Source of the DNA: Nitrospirota bacterium | GTDB lineage: Bacteria > Nitrospirota > Thermodesulfovibrionia > Thermodesulfovibrionales > JdFR-88 | Direction of reading: 5' to 3' | Length of the DNA stretch: 33,298 nt | Assembly (NCBI GenBank): GCA_021789735.1 | Contig: JAJYJB010000020.1 | Coordinates: forward strand, 1-33,298 | Shown: positions 15,757 through 25,180 of the stretch, piece after piece | Layout of the letters: each line of letters starts with the position of its first letter | Numbering within the stretch: position 1 is the stretch's first letter | The notes under the pieces: model-generated | Databases searched by the model: none | What the model saw: the letters and a program-made list of their open reading frames with translations, nothing else | What the model was told of the DNA's origin: nothing | Position numbers and translations under genes: made by a program

Positions 15757-17679
15757 ATGGTCAAACAGAAGCCGCCCGAAAATCCTGACCAGCAGGACAA
15801 ATTCAGCCAATGGCGCTGGGTCATAGCCCTGGTCTTTTTCTTTCTGGTCCTGTATCTCTGGCAGAGTTACAGCTACAAAAGCCAGCAGCAGCAAATTTAC
15901 ACCATTAACTACAGCACCTTCCTGAACCAGTTGGAATCGGACAACATCCAGTCGGTCGTCATACAGGGGCTCGATGTCACTGGACAGTTCAAAAAAGAGG
16001 TGCAGATCACCCCCCAGGGAGGAAAGCCTGTAAGCATAAAGTCGTTCAAGACGTTCCTGCCGCAGTTCCAGGGCCAGGGGCTGATGAGCGAGCTGAGATC
16101 CAAGAACGTCGCGATAGAGGTCAAGCCCAGGCAGAAGACCTCCCCTGTCGTGGACTTCCTGCTTGGCATACTGCCATGGGTCCTCATAATAGGGGTGTGG
16201 GTGTTCCTGATGAGGCGCACCGCAAGGCAGATAGGCGGAGGGCCGGGCGGGCTTTTTTCCTTCGGAGAGAGCAAGGCAAGGCTTTTTGAAGTGGGCAAGA
16301 CCCCGGCGGTGACCTTCAAGGACGTTGCCGGGATGGAAAACGCCAAGAGGGGGCTCCAGGAAATAATAGAGTTCCTCAAGGACCCCGGTAAATACCGGGA
16401 AATGGGCGCCAAGGTGCCAAAAGGCCTGCTTCTTGTAGGGCCGCCCGGAACGGGCAAGACCCTCCTTGCGCGCGCGGTCGCGGGAGAGGCGGGCACGCCC
16501 TTTTACAGCATAAGCGCCTCGGAGTTCATAGAGATGTTCGTTGGAGTGGGGGCCGCCAGGGTGCGGGACCTCTTCAAGAAGGCCAGGGCCACCCAGCCAA
16601 GCATAATCTTCATCGATGAGATAGACGCCGTCGGGCGCACAAGGGGAGCGGGGCTTGGCGGGGGGCATGACGAAAGGGAGCAGACGCTGAACCAGCTCCT
16701 GGGGGAGATGGACGGGTTTGAGCCCCATGAGGCGGTGATAATCATGGCCGCAACGAACAGGCCGGACGTCCTGGACCCCGCGTTGCTCAGGCCCGGGCGG
16801 TTCGACAGGCACATAGTCATAGACAGGCCCGGACTTAAAGAGCGCCAAGCCATACTGGCGATACACGTCAGGGGCAAATCGCTGACGCCCGATGTGGACC
16901 TGGAGAAGGTGGCCAGGGGCACCCCCGGCATGACGGGGGCGGACCTTGAGAACCTGGCAAACGAGGCCGCTCTCATCGCCATAAGGAAGGGCAAAAAGCA
17001 GATAGACATGAAGGATTTTGACGAGGCCCGGGACATACTCCTTATGGGCGCGGTCCGGGAGGAGGCCATAAGCGGCCTGGAAAAACGCATCACCGCATAC
17101 CATGAGTCCGGGCACACCATCGTGGCCTCGGAGCTTCCGGGAGCCGATCCCATACACAAGGTAAGCATAGTGCCCCGCGGCATGGCGATGGGCATCACGC
17201 AGCTGCTTCCGGAGGAGGACCGGCATTTTTATCCGCGCACCTATCTTCTGGACAAGCTGGCCGTTGCCCTGGGTGGCCGGGTGGCCGAAAAGATCGTCTT
17301 CAACGACGTCAGCACGGGGGCGCAGAACGACCTCAAGGAGGCGACCGCCCTGGCCGAAAAGATGGTGGCGCAATGGGGGATGAGCGACAAAGTGGGCCCC
17401 ATGAACCTTGGCAGAGGAGAGGAGCACCCGTTCCTTGGCCGCGAGCTTGCCCAGCCCAAACGGTACAGCGAGGGCATGGCCTGGCTCATGGACCAGGAGA
17501 TAAAAAGGCTGATAGAGGAGGCCCAGGACCGGGCGGAAAAGATATTGCTTGAAAAAAGGGCGGAGCTTGACAGGCTGGCCGATGAGCTTGTAAAAGAAGA
17601 GTCGCTGGACAGGGCCCAGATCGAAAAGATAATAGGCCCGTCCAAAAAAAGGACCGCACCAGGGCCGCGGCCGGTTTGA
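15757..17679 (+). CDS. ftsH: ATP-dependent zinc metalloprotease FtsH
   Basis: A 640-residue membrane-bound AAA+ protease that degrades misfolded membrane proteins and regulatory factors. Two membrane helices (about 17-37 and 133-153) flank the periplasmic domain. The AAA module has Walker A GPPGTGKT, Walker [13 protein letters not shown] and the second region of homology ending RPGRFDR. The zinc site HESGH (about residue 447) and a downstream acidic ligand complete the peptidase. Length matches E. coli FtsH (644). I start at the ATG at 15757; an in-frame TTG four codons upstream is possible. Transcribed alone. Converges with the aldehyde dehydrogenase gene, with an unremarkable 230-base gap. 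Confidence 0.97.
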   Translation: MVKQKPPENPDQQDKFSQWRWVIALVFFFLVLYLWQSYSYKSQQQQIYTINYSTFLNQLESDNIQSVVIQGLDVTGQFKKEVQITPQGGKPVSIKSFKTFLPQFQGQGLMSELRSKNVAIEVKPRQKTSPVVDFLLGILPWVLIIGVWVFLMRRTARQIGGGPGGLFSFGESKARLFEVGKTPAVTFKDVAGMENAKRGLQEIIEFLKDPGKYREMGAKVPKGLLLVGPPGTGKTLLARAVAGEAGTPFYSISASEFIEMFVGVGAARVRDLFKKARATQPSIIFIDEIDAVGRTRGAGLGGGHDEREQTLNQLLGEMDGFEPHEAVIIMAATNRPDVLDPALLRPGRFDRHIVIDRPGLKERQAILAIHVRGKSLTPDVDLEKVARGTPGMTGADLENLANEAALIAIRKGKKQIDMKDFDEARDILLMGAVREEAISGLEKRITAYHESGHTIVASELPGADPIHKVSIVPRGMAMGITQLLPEEDRHFYPRTYLLDKLAVALGGRVAEKIVFNDVSTGAQNDLKEATALAEKMVAQWGMSDKVGPMNLGRGEEHPFLGRELAQPKRYSEGMAWLMDQEIKRLIEEAQDRAEKILLEKRAELDRLADELVKEESLDRAQIEKIIGPSKKRTAPGPRPV

Positions 17680-17909
17680 CCGTATTTTGACATCACTGTG
17701 TCTGCCTGGCCTTTTCGTTCGGTCGAGCGGTTCCGGGCGTATCAGAACGTCCCATTAAGGGTGTCTTCAGGGCGAAGCGGCGACTGGCGTCAAGTTGCAG
17801 ACATTTGGCGTCCGTCCGCTTACTCACTCTCTCAAGGGCCGGGCAGATGCCAAAAAATCTGTATTCGCCGGAAATCCCGGCCATCTATCCTCAGGTGTTT
17901 TTTTGGGGG

Positions 17910-19355
17910 TCAGACCAGCCTGAGGGCCATGAACCTTGGCTCCGTCATCTCCTCTATGGCGTACCTCACGCCCTCCCTGCCGGTGCCGGACTGCTTGATC
18001 CCTCCGTAGGGCATGTGGTCCACCCTGTAGGTGGGCACGCCGTTTATTATCACTCCGCCCACCCGCAGCGTCTCGAACGCCGTGAAGGCGCGCTGCAGGT
18101 CCCTGGTGAAGACCCCCGCCTGAAGCCCGTAAACGGAATCGTTGATGGCCTGAAGCCCCTCCTCAAAACTCTCTATGGGCGTAACGGTCACAAGCGGGGC
18201 GAACACCTCCATGCAGCTTAACTTCATCCAGGGAGTGGCGTCGACCACCACTGTGGGCTCGTAGAAGAAAGCCCCGCTCCTTTTCCCGCCCGTTATCACC
18301 CTGGCCCCTGCGGCCAGCGCCTCTTCCACCCAGGAGGAGACCCTGGAGAGGCTGTCCTCATCTATCATCGGCCCCACATGCACGGACCCATCCATGGGGT
18401 CTCCCATCTTCAGGGACTTCACCCCGGAGACAAAGCGCTCAAGGAAGACGTCGTATATCCTGCGGTGGACGTATATCCTCTGCACGGATATGCAGACCTG
18501 GCCCGCGTAGGAGAAGGCCCCGGCGATGGTGCGGGCCACCGCGAGGTCAAGGTCGCAGTCCTCGTCCAGGAGAACGCCGGAGTTTCCGCCCAGCTCCAGT
18601 ATCACTTTCTTGTCATACGCAAGCCGCTTCAGGCCCCAGCCCACCGCCGCGCTGCCCGTAAAGGAGAGCACCTTGATGCGGGGGTCGGCGATGGCGGGCT
18701 CCATGTCCTTGCCGCCGGCCGGAAGGACACTCAGGCAGCCTTCGGGAAGGCCGGCGTCTATAAGCACCTCTCCCAGCATGAGCGCCGACAGGGGGGTCTT
18801 TGAGGCCGGTTTTATGATCACGGGGTTGCCCGATGCGATGGCCGGGGCAATCTTGTGGGCCACCAGGTTGACCGGGAAATTAAAAGGGGTGATCCCAAGC
18901 ACGGGCCCTGCCGGAAACCGCCTCGTTATCCCCCATCTGCCCTCGGATGCCATGTTCCTGTCCAGCGCCATGAACTCCCCGTTAAAACCCCTTGCGGCCT
19001 CCTCGGAGGCCACCCGGAAAGTGAGCGAGGCCCTTTCCGCCTCGGTCCTGGCCTCGCCTATGGGCTTGCCGTTTTCAAGCGTTATGGTCCTGGCGATCTC
19101 CTCTTTTTTTGCCAAAAGGGCGTCGGAGGCCTTCTGCAGGATGGCGGCCTTCCTGTGCGAGGGCATGGAGGCCATCAGGGGCGCGGCGTTTTCGGCAAGC
19201 CGCAGCGCCTCTTCTATCTCCGCGGGGCCGGCCTGGAAGACATGGGCCAGCGTCTCGCCGTTATAGGGGTTTATGACGGAAAACTTTTTTTCCGTCTCCC
19301 TCCACTTGCCGCCCAGAAGCAGGGGCTGAATTTTTTTGTTTACCGTTATTCCCAT
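17910..19355 (-). CDS. NAD(P)-dependent aldehyde dehydrogenase
   Basis: A 481-residue aldehyde dehydrogenase that oxidises an aldehyde to an acid. The nucleotide region shows TPFNFPVNLVAHK and FTGSAAVG, the catalytic Glu lies in ELGGNSG and the nucleophile Cys in GQVCISVQR. The C-terminal MPYGGIKQSGTGREG is typical. The GQVCISVQR form is common in lactaldehyde/succinate-semialdehyde and non-phosphorylating glyceraldehyde-3-phosphate dehydrogenase-like members, so the substrate is open. No ribosome site is evident before the ATG at 19355. It follows the fumarase gene on the same strand by about 47 bases, so it may be the last gene of the sdh-fum transcript. Confidence 0.93.
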   Translation of the reverse strand: MGITVNKKIQPLLLGGKWRETEKKFSVINPYNGETLAHVFQAGPAEIEEALRLAENAAPLMASMPSHRKAAILQKASDALLAKKEEIARTITLENGKPIGEARTEAERASLTFRVASEEAARGFNGEFMALDRNMASEGRWGITRRFPAGPVLGITPFNFPVNLVAHKIAPAIASGNPVIIKPASKTPLSALMLGEVLIDAGLPEGCLSVLPAGGKDMEPAIADPRIKVLSFTGSAAVGWGLKRLAYDKKVILELGGNSGVLLDEDCDLDLAVARTIAGAFSYAGQVCISVQRIYVHRRIYDVFLERFVSGVKSLKMGDPMDGSVHVGPMIDEDSLSRVSSWVEEALAAGARVITGGKRSGAFFYEPTVVVDATPWMKLSCMEVFAPLVTVTPIESFEEGLQAINDSVYGLQAGVFTRDLQRAFTAFETLRVGGVIINGVPTYRVDHMPYGGIKQSGTGREGVRYAIEEMTEPRFMALRLV

Positions 19356-19402
19356 AACAAGATTAAATCACAGCGGGGGGCCGAATTCAAGGAATCCCGA
19401 AT

Positions 19403-20887
19403 TCAAGGAATATGGGAACCCTTTCTTGTCCGTAAACCGGGGTCTGCCGCCTTATGGGCCTCTATGGACTCGGGCGTTTTTTTCTTTTTCGGGCGGGTCA
19501 TTGCTTCCGGGTCCAAAAGCCTGCGGGCCTCTTTTTCGCCCATATAGCCCATCTCCACGACCGTCTCCCTTATCGTCTTTTTCCCTGCCCGGGCATTTTT
19601 TATCACCTCTGCGGCCCTGTCGTAGCCTATGACCGGGGAAAGCGCCGTGCCGGTCATCGCGTTTTTCTCAAGCGCTTCTCTCATGCGCTCCGCGTTCACC
19701 TCCAGCCCGTCGATGCTCTTTTGAAGCAGCAGGGCGGCGTTGGCGATGAGCGTCATGGACTCAAGGACGTTTCTTGCGATCACCGGCAGCATCGCGTTCA
19801 GCTCAAACTCCCCCATGGCGTCCCCCATGGCAATGGCGACGCCGTTGCCTATGACCTGCGCCCCTATCATCCTTACGGCCTCCGGCATGACGGGGTTTAC
19901 CTTTCCGGGCATAATGGAGGAGCCGGGCTGTACGGCCCTCAACCTTATTTCGCCGATGCCGCAGTCCGGGCCGCTGTTCATCAGCCTGAGGTCGGTTGAG
20001 ATCTTTATGAAGGCGGAGGCTGCCGTCTTCAGCCTGCCAGACAGGGCAAGGACGGCGTCCTGCGAGGCCTGCGCCATGAAGTGGTTTTCCGCCTCCTTGA
20101 GGTCGAGGCCCGTCAGCCGGGACAGGGCATCCGCCACCCTGCGGCCGAATTCCGGGTGGGCGTTTGCGCCCGTGCCCACGGCCGTGCCGCCCATCGCAAG
20201 CCTTCTTAAGGCGGGCAGGGCGGAATTGGCCTCCTCTACCAGATGGCCTGTCTGCGCTGCCCAGCCGGACATCTCCTGCCCCAGGGTCACGGGCATGGCG
20301 TCCATGAGGTGGGTCCTCCCCGTCTTTACAACGTCTTTGTACAGCGCGCTTTTTTCACGGAGCTTTTTTTCGAGCCCCGCCAGTGCGGGCAGGAGCTTTT
20401 CCCTTGCAAGGAGGAGGCATGAAATGTGGATCGCGGAGGGGATGACGTCGTTTGAGGACTGCCCCATGTTAACGTGGTCGTTCGGATGGACGGGGTGCCT
20501 TGTGCTTTTCGCGCCGGTGAGCATCTCGTTTGCCCTTGTGGCGATGACCTCGTTTACGTTCATGTTGGTGGATGTGCCGGAGCCGGTCTGGAAGATGTCG
20601 ACGGGGAACTGCGCGCGCAGCCTGTCCGCAAGGACCTCCTTCGAGGCCCTTATGATGGCCCGGGCCTTTTTTCTCTCAAGCAGCCCCAGCTCCGCGTTTA
20701 CCCTTGCACAGGCAAGTTTTATGTACGCAAGCGCGCGGAAGAAGACCGGCGGGAACTTTGCCCCGCTTTCCGGAAAGTTTTCAAGGGCCCTTTCCGTCTG
20801 CGCCCCCCAGTAGGCCTCCGCCGGGACCTTTATGCTCCCAAGCGTGTCTTCCTCCGTCCTGAATTTTTTACCGGCCCTTTCGACCAT
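19403..20887 (-). CDS. fumC: Fumarate hydratase class II
   Basis: Converts fumarate and malate in the citric acid cycle. 494 residues from the chosen start. The superfamily signature GSSIMPGKVNP is intact, along with SGTSTNMNVNEV, NMGQSSNDVIPSA and the catalytic TGRTHLMDAMPVTLGQE region. The protein ends with about 30 extra residues rich in Lys beyond the usual class II end. I chose the ATG at 20887 because GGAGG lies 11 bases upstream and the protein then begins just before the usual KFRTEEDTLG. The open frame extends to 21070, but that part overlaps sdhD and looks unlike any fumarase. It follows sdhD by 43 bases, so fumarase is made with its substrate-producing enzyme. Oxygen-stable class, no Fe-S cluster. 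Confidence 0.95.
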   Translation of the reverse strand: MVERAGKKFRTEEDTLGSIKVPAEAYWGAQTERALENFPESGAKFPPVFFRALAYIKLACARVNAELGLLERKKARAIIRASKEVLADRLRAQFPVDIFQTGSGTSTNMNVNEVIATRANEMLTGAKSTRHPVHPNDHVNMGQSSNDVIPSAIHISCLLLAREKLLPALAGLEKKLREKSALYKDVVKTGRTHLMDAMPVTLGQEMSGWAAQTGHLVEEANSALPALRRLAMGGTAVGTGANAHPEFGRRVADALSRLTGLDLKEAENHFMAQASQDAVLALSGRLKTAASAFIKISTDLRLMNSGPDCGIGEIRLRAVQPGSSIMPGKVNPVMPEAVRMIGAQVIGNGVAIAMGDAMGEFELNAMLPVIARNVLESMTLIANAALLLQKSIDGLEVNAERMREALEKNAMTGTALSPVIGYDRAAEVIKNARAGKKTIRETVVEMGYMGEKEARRLLDPEAMTRPKKKKTPESIEAHKAADPGLRTRKGSHIP

Positions 20888-20930
20888 TTTATGTCCCGCC
20901 TCCATGCCGCATACGGGTTTTATAAAAAAT

Positions 20931-21383
20931 TTAAAACCGGATCGCCCTATAACTGGGGATGCTTCCCCTTGCATGGCATTTATAGCAGAGGGCGGGTGGG
21001 TTTGCAAGGAGCAGCTGCGAATTGACAAGGACGAACATGCCCGCGACCCAGAGCGCAAGGCAGAGCGCAAGAAGCCCCGCCTTTGCCGCGGAAAGGAGGC
21101 GCTGCCGCCTTATGTATTCCACCGCTATGCCACGCAGGCCGTAAAATCCGTGATAGAGGACGGCTGAGAGGAACACGGCGTAGAACGCCCACCAGAGGGG
21201 ATCGGAAAGCCTTAAAAAGACCGCGCCGTGGAACCCCGCGCCCCTGCCGGGGACTGCTTGCCCGCCCCCCTGGAAATGGACAACGATGAAATGCACCGCA
21301 AGGAGCAGCACAAGCAGCAGGCCGCTTGCCCGCTCAAAAAACCATCCCGCCGCGCCTGTTTTCCCCCCTGTTGGATTTTTCAT
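20931..21383 (-). CDS. sdhD: Succinate dehydrogenase membrane anchor SdhD (C-terminal CxxCH)
   Basis: A 150-residue anchor subunit with three predicted membrane helices (about 14-36, 60-88, 100-125). The motif SAVLYHGFYGLRGIAVEY carries the conserved His/Gly region of SdhD heme-ligand helices. It starts 1 base after sdhC. Unusually, the tail after the last helix contains CYKCH (residues about 135-139), the classic c-type heme attachment motif. With three helices the tail and N-terminus lie on opposite sides of the membrane. I cannot tell whether the tail is periplasmic and the heme real. The N-terminus (TGAAGWFFERASGLLL) is typical for the family. Confidence 0.85.
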   Translation of the reverse strand: MKNPTGGKTGAAGWFFERASGLLLVLLLAVHFIVVHFQGGGQAVPGRGAGFHGAVFLRLSDPLWWAFYAVFLSAVLYHGFYGLRGIAVEYIRRQRLLSAAKAGLLALCLALWVAGMFVLVNSQLLLANPPALCYKCHARGSIPSYRAIRF

Positions 21384-21384
21384 T

Positions 21385-21720
21385 TCATTTCATCATGCGC
21401 GCGCCCGCAAAGAAAAGCAGAAAAAACCCCGCGATGGCCGCCGCCCCGAAGAGGGCTTTCTGGAAGCGGCTTGGCGCCCCCGCCTCAAGGAGCATTATCC
21501 TTATCCCGTTCAGCCCGTGGGCAAGGACAAGCCCCAGAAGCCCCACCTCGGCAAGCCTTACATACGGGCGGGAGCAAAACCTCCTTATGGCCTCGTACCT
21601 GGCGGGCTCACCAAGGAAATAAAGGATGTAGAGGTGCGGCAGGATGAAAAGGGCCAGCAGGATGCCCGTCCCCCTGTGCAGAATGAAGGCCAGAAAGCCC
21701 GCGCCCTGCCTGTCCCTCAT
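21385..21720 (-). CDS. sdhC: Succinate dehydrogenase cytochrome b556 subunit SdhC
   Basis: A 111-residue anchor subunit with three membrane helices. FILHRGTGILLALFILPHLY is the SdhC signature around the quinone site (Ser/His-Arg-x-Thr-Gly), and LAHGLNGIRIMLLE carries the heme b axial His. Together with SdhD it anchors the dehydrogenase to the inner membrane and passes electrons to or from quinone. It overlaps the end of sdhB by 4 bases and abuts sdhD, as expected for one operon. Confidence 0.92.
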   Translation of the reverse strand: MRDRQGAGFLAFILHRGTGILLALFILPHLYILYFLGEPARYEAIRRFCSRPYVRLAEVGLLGLVLAHGLNGIRIMLLEAGAPSRFQKALFGAAAIAGFFLLFFAGARMMK

Positions 21721-22466
21721 CTTTGCCCCTTAGGCAAAGAGAAGGAGAACATTTTTTTCACGGCCAGCCGCTTGAGCCAGGCAATGTAGCCTGTGATGTC
21801 TATGGACCTCGGGCAGGCCTCGTAGCAGTTGTATATGGAGTGGCACCTCCAAAACCCGTTTTCCCCGGACACCGCCTTAAGCCTCTCCTTCCATGCCGCG
21901 TCCCTGGAATCCAGTATGAAGCGCGCGGCCTTTACAAGCGCGGCCGGGCCCAGGTAATCCCTGTCCGCGCGGTAGACAGGGCAGGAGCTCGTGCAGCACC
22001 CGCACATGATGCACTTTATGGCGTCCATTATCTTCCGCAGCTCTTCGGGGCCCTGCGGCCTCTCCCTTTCCGGATGCGGCCCGTCTGCCACAAGCCAGGG
22101 CATCACGGCGCCTACCTTTTCAAAAAAAGGGTCCATGTCCACAACCAGGTCCTTTATCACCGGAAAGGCCGGCAGGGGCTCAAGGACGACCGCCTCAGGC
22201 GTGTTTCTGGCAAGCGTCTGGCAGGCCAGCGCATTTTTCCCGTTTATCTTCATCGCGCAGGAGCCGCACATCCCGTGCGCGCAGGACAGCCTGAACGTAA
22301 GGCTTCCGTCCTGCTCTTCTTTTATCCTTATAAGCCCGTCCAGAAGCCTTTCAAAGGGGTCCATCTCCACTGTGAACTCGTCCCAGCGCGGTTTGCCCCC
22401 TGGGATGTCCCTTTCCGGGTCGGACCTTTTTATCCTGAATTTTTTTAAAAAAAGCTTTTTGCCCAT
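21717..22466 (-). CDS. sdhB: Succinate dehydrogenase/fumarate reductase iron-sulfur subunit
   Basis: A 249-residue electron-transfer subunit with three clusters. The [2Fe-2S] ligands sit in SCAHGMCGSCAM plus a later Cys in NALACQTL; the [4Fe-4S] site is CIMCGCCTSSCP; the [3Fe-4S] site is CHSIYNCYEACP. All cysteines expected of SdhB/FrdB are present. It carries electrons from the FAD subunit to quinone. The gene begins 1 base after sdhA ends and overlaps sdhC by 4 bases. Direction (succinate oxidation or fumarate reduction) cannot be decided from sequence. Confidence 0.95.
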   Translation of the reverse strand: MGKKLFLKKFRIKRSDPERDIPGGKPRWDEFTVEMDPFERLLDGLIRIKEEQDGSLTFRLSCAHGMCGSCAMKINGKNALACQTLARNTPEAVVLEPLPAFPVIKDLVVDMDPFFEKVGAVMPWLVADGPHPERERPQGPEELRKIMDAIKCIMCGCCTSSCPVYRADRDYLGPAALVKAARFILDSRDAAWKERLKAVSGENGFWRCHSIYNCYEACPRSIDITGYIAWLKRLAVKKMFSFSLPKGQR

Positions 22467-24185
22467 TCAGTATTCCCGCTTTTTCGGAGGAAAACCCGCG
22501 ATAGTTACCGGCTTGTGCCTGAACTCAAGCGCACCCTGCCTTTTAAAGACAAAGCTGTGCCTGAGCCAGCTCTTGTCGTCCCTTTCCGGATGGTCCTCAC
22601 GGCTGTGGGCTCCCCTAGATTCCTTTCTTTCAAGGGCGCTGCCAGCTATCGTCCGCGCAAGCTCTATGAGGCGTCCAAGCTCGATGGCGTCAAGCAACTC
22701 GGTGTTGAACCTTTTGCCCCTGTCCGAAACGTAGATACGCCCGGTCCTTTCTTTCAGCTCCTCCAGGCCTCTCATGGCCTCCCTGAGCCCGGTTTCGTTT
22801 CTGAAGACCGAGCACCTGTTCATCATAAGCTCCTGGAGGTCCTTTTTGACCGCCCCGGCCTTTTCGTCTCCGCGCCTGCCAAATATCCCGGAGACCATAT
22901 TTTTTGCAGGCTCAAGGAGTTTTTCGCTCAGGGCGCCAGGCCTGTCTTTCGTCTTTCCCGCTGCCTCTCCGGCCCTCCTGCCAAACACAACGGTGTCCAG
23001 CAGAGAGTTGCATCCAAGCCTGTTTGCCCCGTGCACCGAGACGCAGGCGCACTCCCCGGCGGCAAAGAGCCCATGGGCCGCCCCGCCTGTCTCATTTTCA
23101 AGCACTCTTCCGTCCAGGTCCGTTGGTATGCCGCCCATGGCGTAATGGGCGGTGGGCACTACAGGGATGGGTGAGACGGACGGGTCCACCCCCATGTATG
23201 TCCGGCAGAAATTCATTATCTCTGGCAGCCTTTCAGAGAGGGTCTTTACAGGCACGGCCCTCAGGTCCAGGTGCACAAAATCCCTCCCGTTAACGCCCCG
23301 GCCCTCCCTTATCTCGGTGATTATCGCCCTGGATACCATGTCCCTTGGCGCAAGGTCTTTTATGTGGGGGGCATATCTTTCCATGAACCGCTCTCCCTTG
23401 CCGTTCAGCAGAATGCCGCCTTCTCCTCTTGCCCCCTCTGTCACCAGTATGCCAAGCCCGTAGAGGCCTGTGGGATGGAACTGGAAAAATTCCATGTCCT
23501 CAAGCGGCAGGCCTTTTTCAAGCAGGATGGCGGGCAGGTCTCCGGTGCTCTGGATGGCGTTCGAGGTCGTCCTGAAGACCCTTCCGTAGCCGCCCGTGGC
23601 AAGGATGGTGGCGCGGGCGGTGAAGGCGCATATCTCCCCGCTCCTTATGTCGAGGGCGGCTGCCCCGAGGCACCTGTTTTCTTCCATCAGCAAATCGAGG
23701 ACATGAAACTCCGGAAAGGACCTTATGCCCCGGCTTTGGCTTTGCTCGTAAAGGGTGGTGACTATGGCCAGGCCCGTCCTGTCCGCGCAATAGCAGGCCC
23801 TTCTCACCGCCGCCGCGCCGAATTCCCTGGTGTGCCCGCCGAACCGCCTCTGCGCGATCTTTCCGCCGGGCGTGCGGGAAAAGGGCACGCCCAGGTGCTC
23901 CAGTCCGATGACGGTGCCCACGGCGTCCTCGCACATGGTCCTCACGGCGTCCTGGTCCGCCAGGTAGTCGCTGCCTTTTATGGTGTCATAGACGTGCCAC
24001 TCCGGGGAGTCCGGCTCCTCGTTGCCAAGCGCGGCGGCTATGCCGCCCTGGGCGGCGGAGGAGTGGCACCTGGTGGGATATAGCTTTGCTATCACCGCAA
24101 CGCTGCCGTATTTCGACGCCTCGATGGCCGCGGAGAGGCCCGCAAGCCCGGAGCCGATCACCAACGTGTCGAAGCTGTGGAACAT
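22467..24185 (-). CDS. sdhA: Succinate dehydrogenase/fumarate reductase flavoprotein subunit
   Basis: A 572-residue FAD subunit that interconverts succinate and fumarate. The dinucleotide fold GSGLAGLSAAIEA is at residues 12-24. The FAD-attachment His lies in TRCHSSAAQGGI, the active-site region FFQFHPTGLYG is near 240, and the catalytic Arg region HGANRLGCNSLLD is near 390. The C-terminus (DDKSWLRHSFVF) matches SdhA. First gene of sdhABCD-fumC. No ribosome site is seen before the ATG at 24185, and a TATAAA box ends only 10 bases upstream, so a near-leaderless message is possible. It follows cobS by about 70 bases. Confidence 0.95.
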   Translation of the reverse strand: MFHSFDTLVIGSGLAGLSAAIEASKYGSVAVIAKLYPTRCHSSAAQGGIAAALGNEEPDSPEWHVYDTIKGSDYLADQDAVRTMCEDAVGTVIGLEHLGVPFSRTPGGKIAQRRFGGHTREFGAAAVRRACYCADRTGLAIVTTLYEQSQSRGIRSFPEFHVLDLLMEENRCLGAAALDIRSGEICAFTARATILATGGYGRVFRTTSNAIQSTGDLPAILLEKGLPLEDMEFFQFHPTGLYGLGILVTEGARGEGGILLNGKGERFMERYAPHIKDLAPRDMVSRAIITEIREGRGVNGRDFVHLDLRAVPVKTLSERLPEIMNFCRTYMGVDPSVSPIPVVPTAHYAMGGIPTDLDGRVLENETGGAAHGLFAAGECACVSVHGANRLGCNSLLDTVVFGRRAGEAAGKTKDRPGALSEKLLEPAKNMVSGIFGRRGDEKAGAVKKDLQELMMNRCSVFRNETGLREAMRGLEELKERTGRIYVSDRGKRFNTELLDAIELGRLIELARTIAGSALERKESRGAHSREDHPERDDKSWLRHSFVFKRQGALEFRHKPVTIAGFPPKKREY

Positions 24186-24194
24186 TTGAACTAT

Positions 24195-24222
24195 TTTATA
24201 TGAAAGACCGCCGGACAGCCAA
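24195..24222 (-). promoter_or_regulatory. Possible promoter of sdhA
   Basis: TTGGCT (24217-24222), 16 bases, then TATAAA (24195-24200) on the minus strand. The start of transcription would fall at or next to the sdhA ATG, giving an almost leaderless message, which fits the missing ribosome site. Weak -35 box; low confidence. Confidence 0.3.
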
Positions 24223-24237
24223 AATGGCCGTATATGC

Positions 24238-24253
24238 CGGCGGGTGCCCGCCG
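24238..24253 (-). terminator. Hairpin directly after cobS
   Basis: CGGCGGG and CCCGCCG (7 bp, 2-base loop) begin 2 bases after the cobS stop on the minus strand. No U-rich tail follows, so it may slow rather than stop transcription into sdhA. Confidence 0.35.
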
Positions 24254-24254
24254 T

Positions 24255-25133
24255 CTACAGGTGCGGGCCCGCATGAGAGGCAAAAAACCGGACAAACAAA
24301 ACGGCGCAGACCAGGAAGACTGCCTCGGAGGCCTCTGTTACTGCGCCCAGGTGGTCTCCCGTCACTCCGCCGAAATTCCTGTTCAGGAACCTGATGGCAG
24401 CCAGGCCCGCCCCGTAGAGGAAAACGGTGAGAAAAAGAAACAAAAAAAGGTAAGCAGAGAAAGGCATTGCCGGCAGCCAGTGAAGATATGAGGACAGGCC
24501 CGAAGCGGCAAAAAAAAGCAGCGCGAGAAAGAAGGAGGCAAGCAGGACGTCCTTGCCGCCGGCATTGCCTATGAATATCCGGCCAAGGCCCTCTTTTCTG
24601 GCCGGGCTGCCGTGGAACATCACGGGGATGGTGGCCCATTTGGAGAAGGCTGGCATCATGAAAAGCAGGGCAAAGGCAGCAGGCGCGGCCAGCCGGAGAA
24701 GTCCGCTTATAAGCGCGAACTTAAGCAGGATGGAAATTATAAGCGCGATCACCCCCATGGCGCCCACATGGCTGTCTTTCATTATTTCAAGCCTCTTTTT
24801 CCTGTCCGCCTCCCGGTCTCCGCAGGATTTGACGGAGAGGGCGTCCGCTGTGTCGGCAAGCCCGTCCAGGTCGAACCCGCCGCCGGACATCACATAAGCG
24901 GCAAGCGACAGCGCGCCCGCGATATAGCTGTCAAAAAAACGTGTGAACAGCGCCGCGGAGGCGGCAAGCAAAAGTCCCTGCGCCGCCCCTGCTAGGGGGA
25001 AAAAGGGGACGCTTCCGGCCATGTCCTTTTCAAGGACCGTGACGCTTACCTTGACCGGCAGCACTGTATGGAACTGGACGGCAAGCAGCGCCCGCTTAAA
25101 CAATTTCCGGTCCCCCGTCCGGTCTGTTTTCAC
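24255..25133 (-). CDS. cobS: Adenosylcobinamide-GDP ribazoletransferase (cobalamin synthase)
   Basis: Joins the activated lower-ligand nucleotide to adenosylcobinamide-GDP, the last assembly step of cobamide synthesis, in the inner membrane. 292 residues, somewhat longer than E. coli CobS (247), with about six hydrophobic helices. The family signature GGFDLDGLADTADAL is present near residue 85, with MKDSHVGAMGV (about 118-128), FHGSPARKEGLG, and NFGGVTGDHLGA near the end, which is the typical conserved C-terminal motif. It starts with GTG at 25133, 47 bases after cobT. As the last gene behind the cobalamin riboswitch it attaches the base supplied by CobT and the upstream bza genes. Confidence 0.95.
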   Translation of the reverse strand: MKTDRTGDRKLFKRALLAVQFHTVLPVKVSVTVLEKDMAGSVPFFPLAGAAQGLLLAASAALFTRFFDSYIAGALSLAAYVMSGGGFDLDGLADTADALSVKSCGDREADRKKRLEIMKDSHVGAMGVIALIISILLKFALISGLLRLAAPAAFALLFMMPAFSKWATIPVMFHGSPARKEGLGRIFIGNAGGKDVLLASFFLALLFFAASGLSSYLHWLPAMPFSAYLFLFLFLTVFLYGAGLAAIRFLNRNFGGVTGDHLGAVTEASEAVFLVCAVLFVRFFASHAGPHL

Positions 25134-25180
25134 GGCCCTGCCGGCTTTCAGAAAACAATTTTTTATTGTTGGGCCTTCCC

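Noticed and set aside
15703..17427. 574-codon open frame antisense to ftsH
   Set aside because: It mirrors the GC-rich third positions of ftsH, has no family motif, and the + strand frame has every FtsH motif.
20888..21070. N-terminal extension of the fumarase frame
   Set aside because: It overlaps the sdhD coding region, is compositionally odd, and a ribosome site precedes the internal ATG at 20887.
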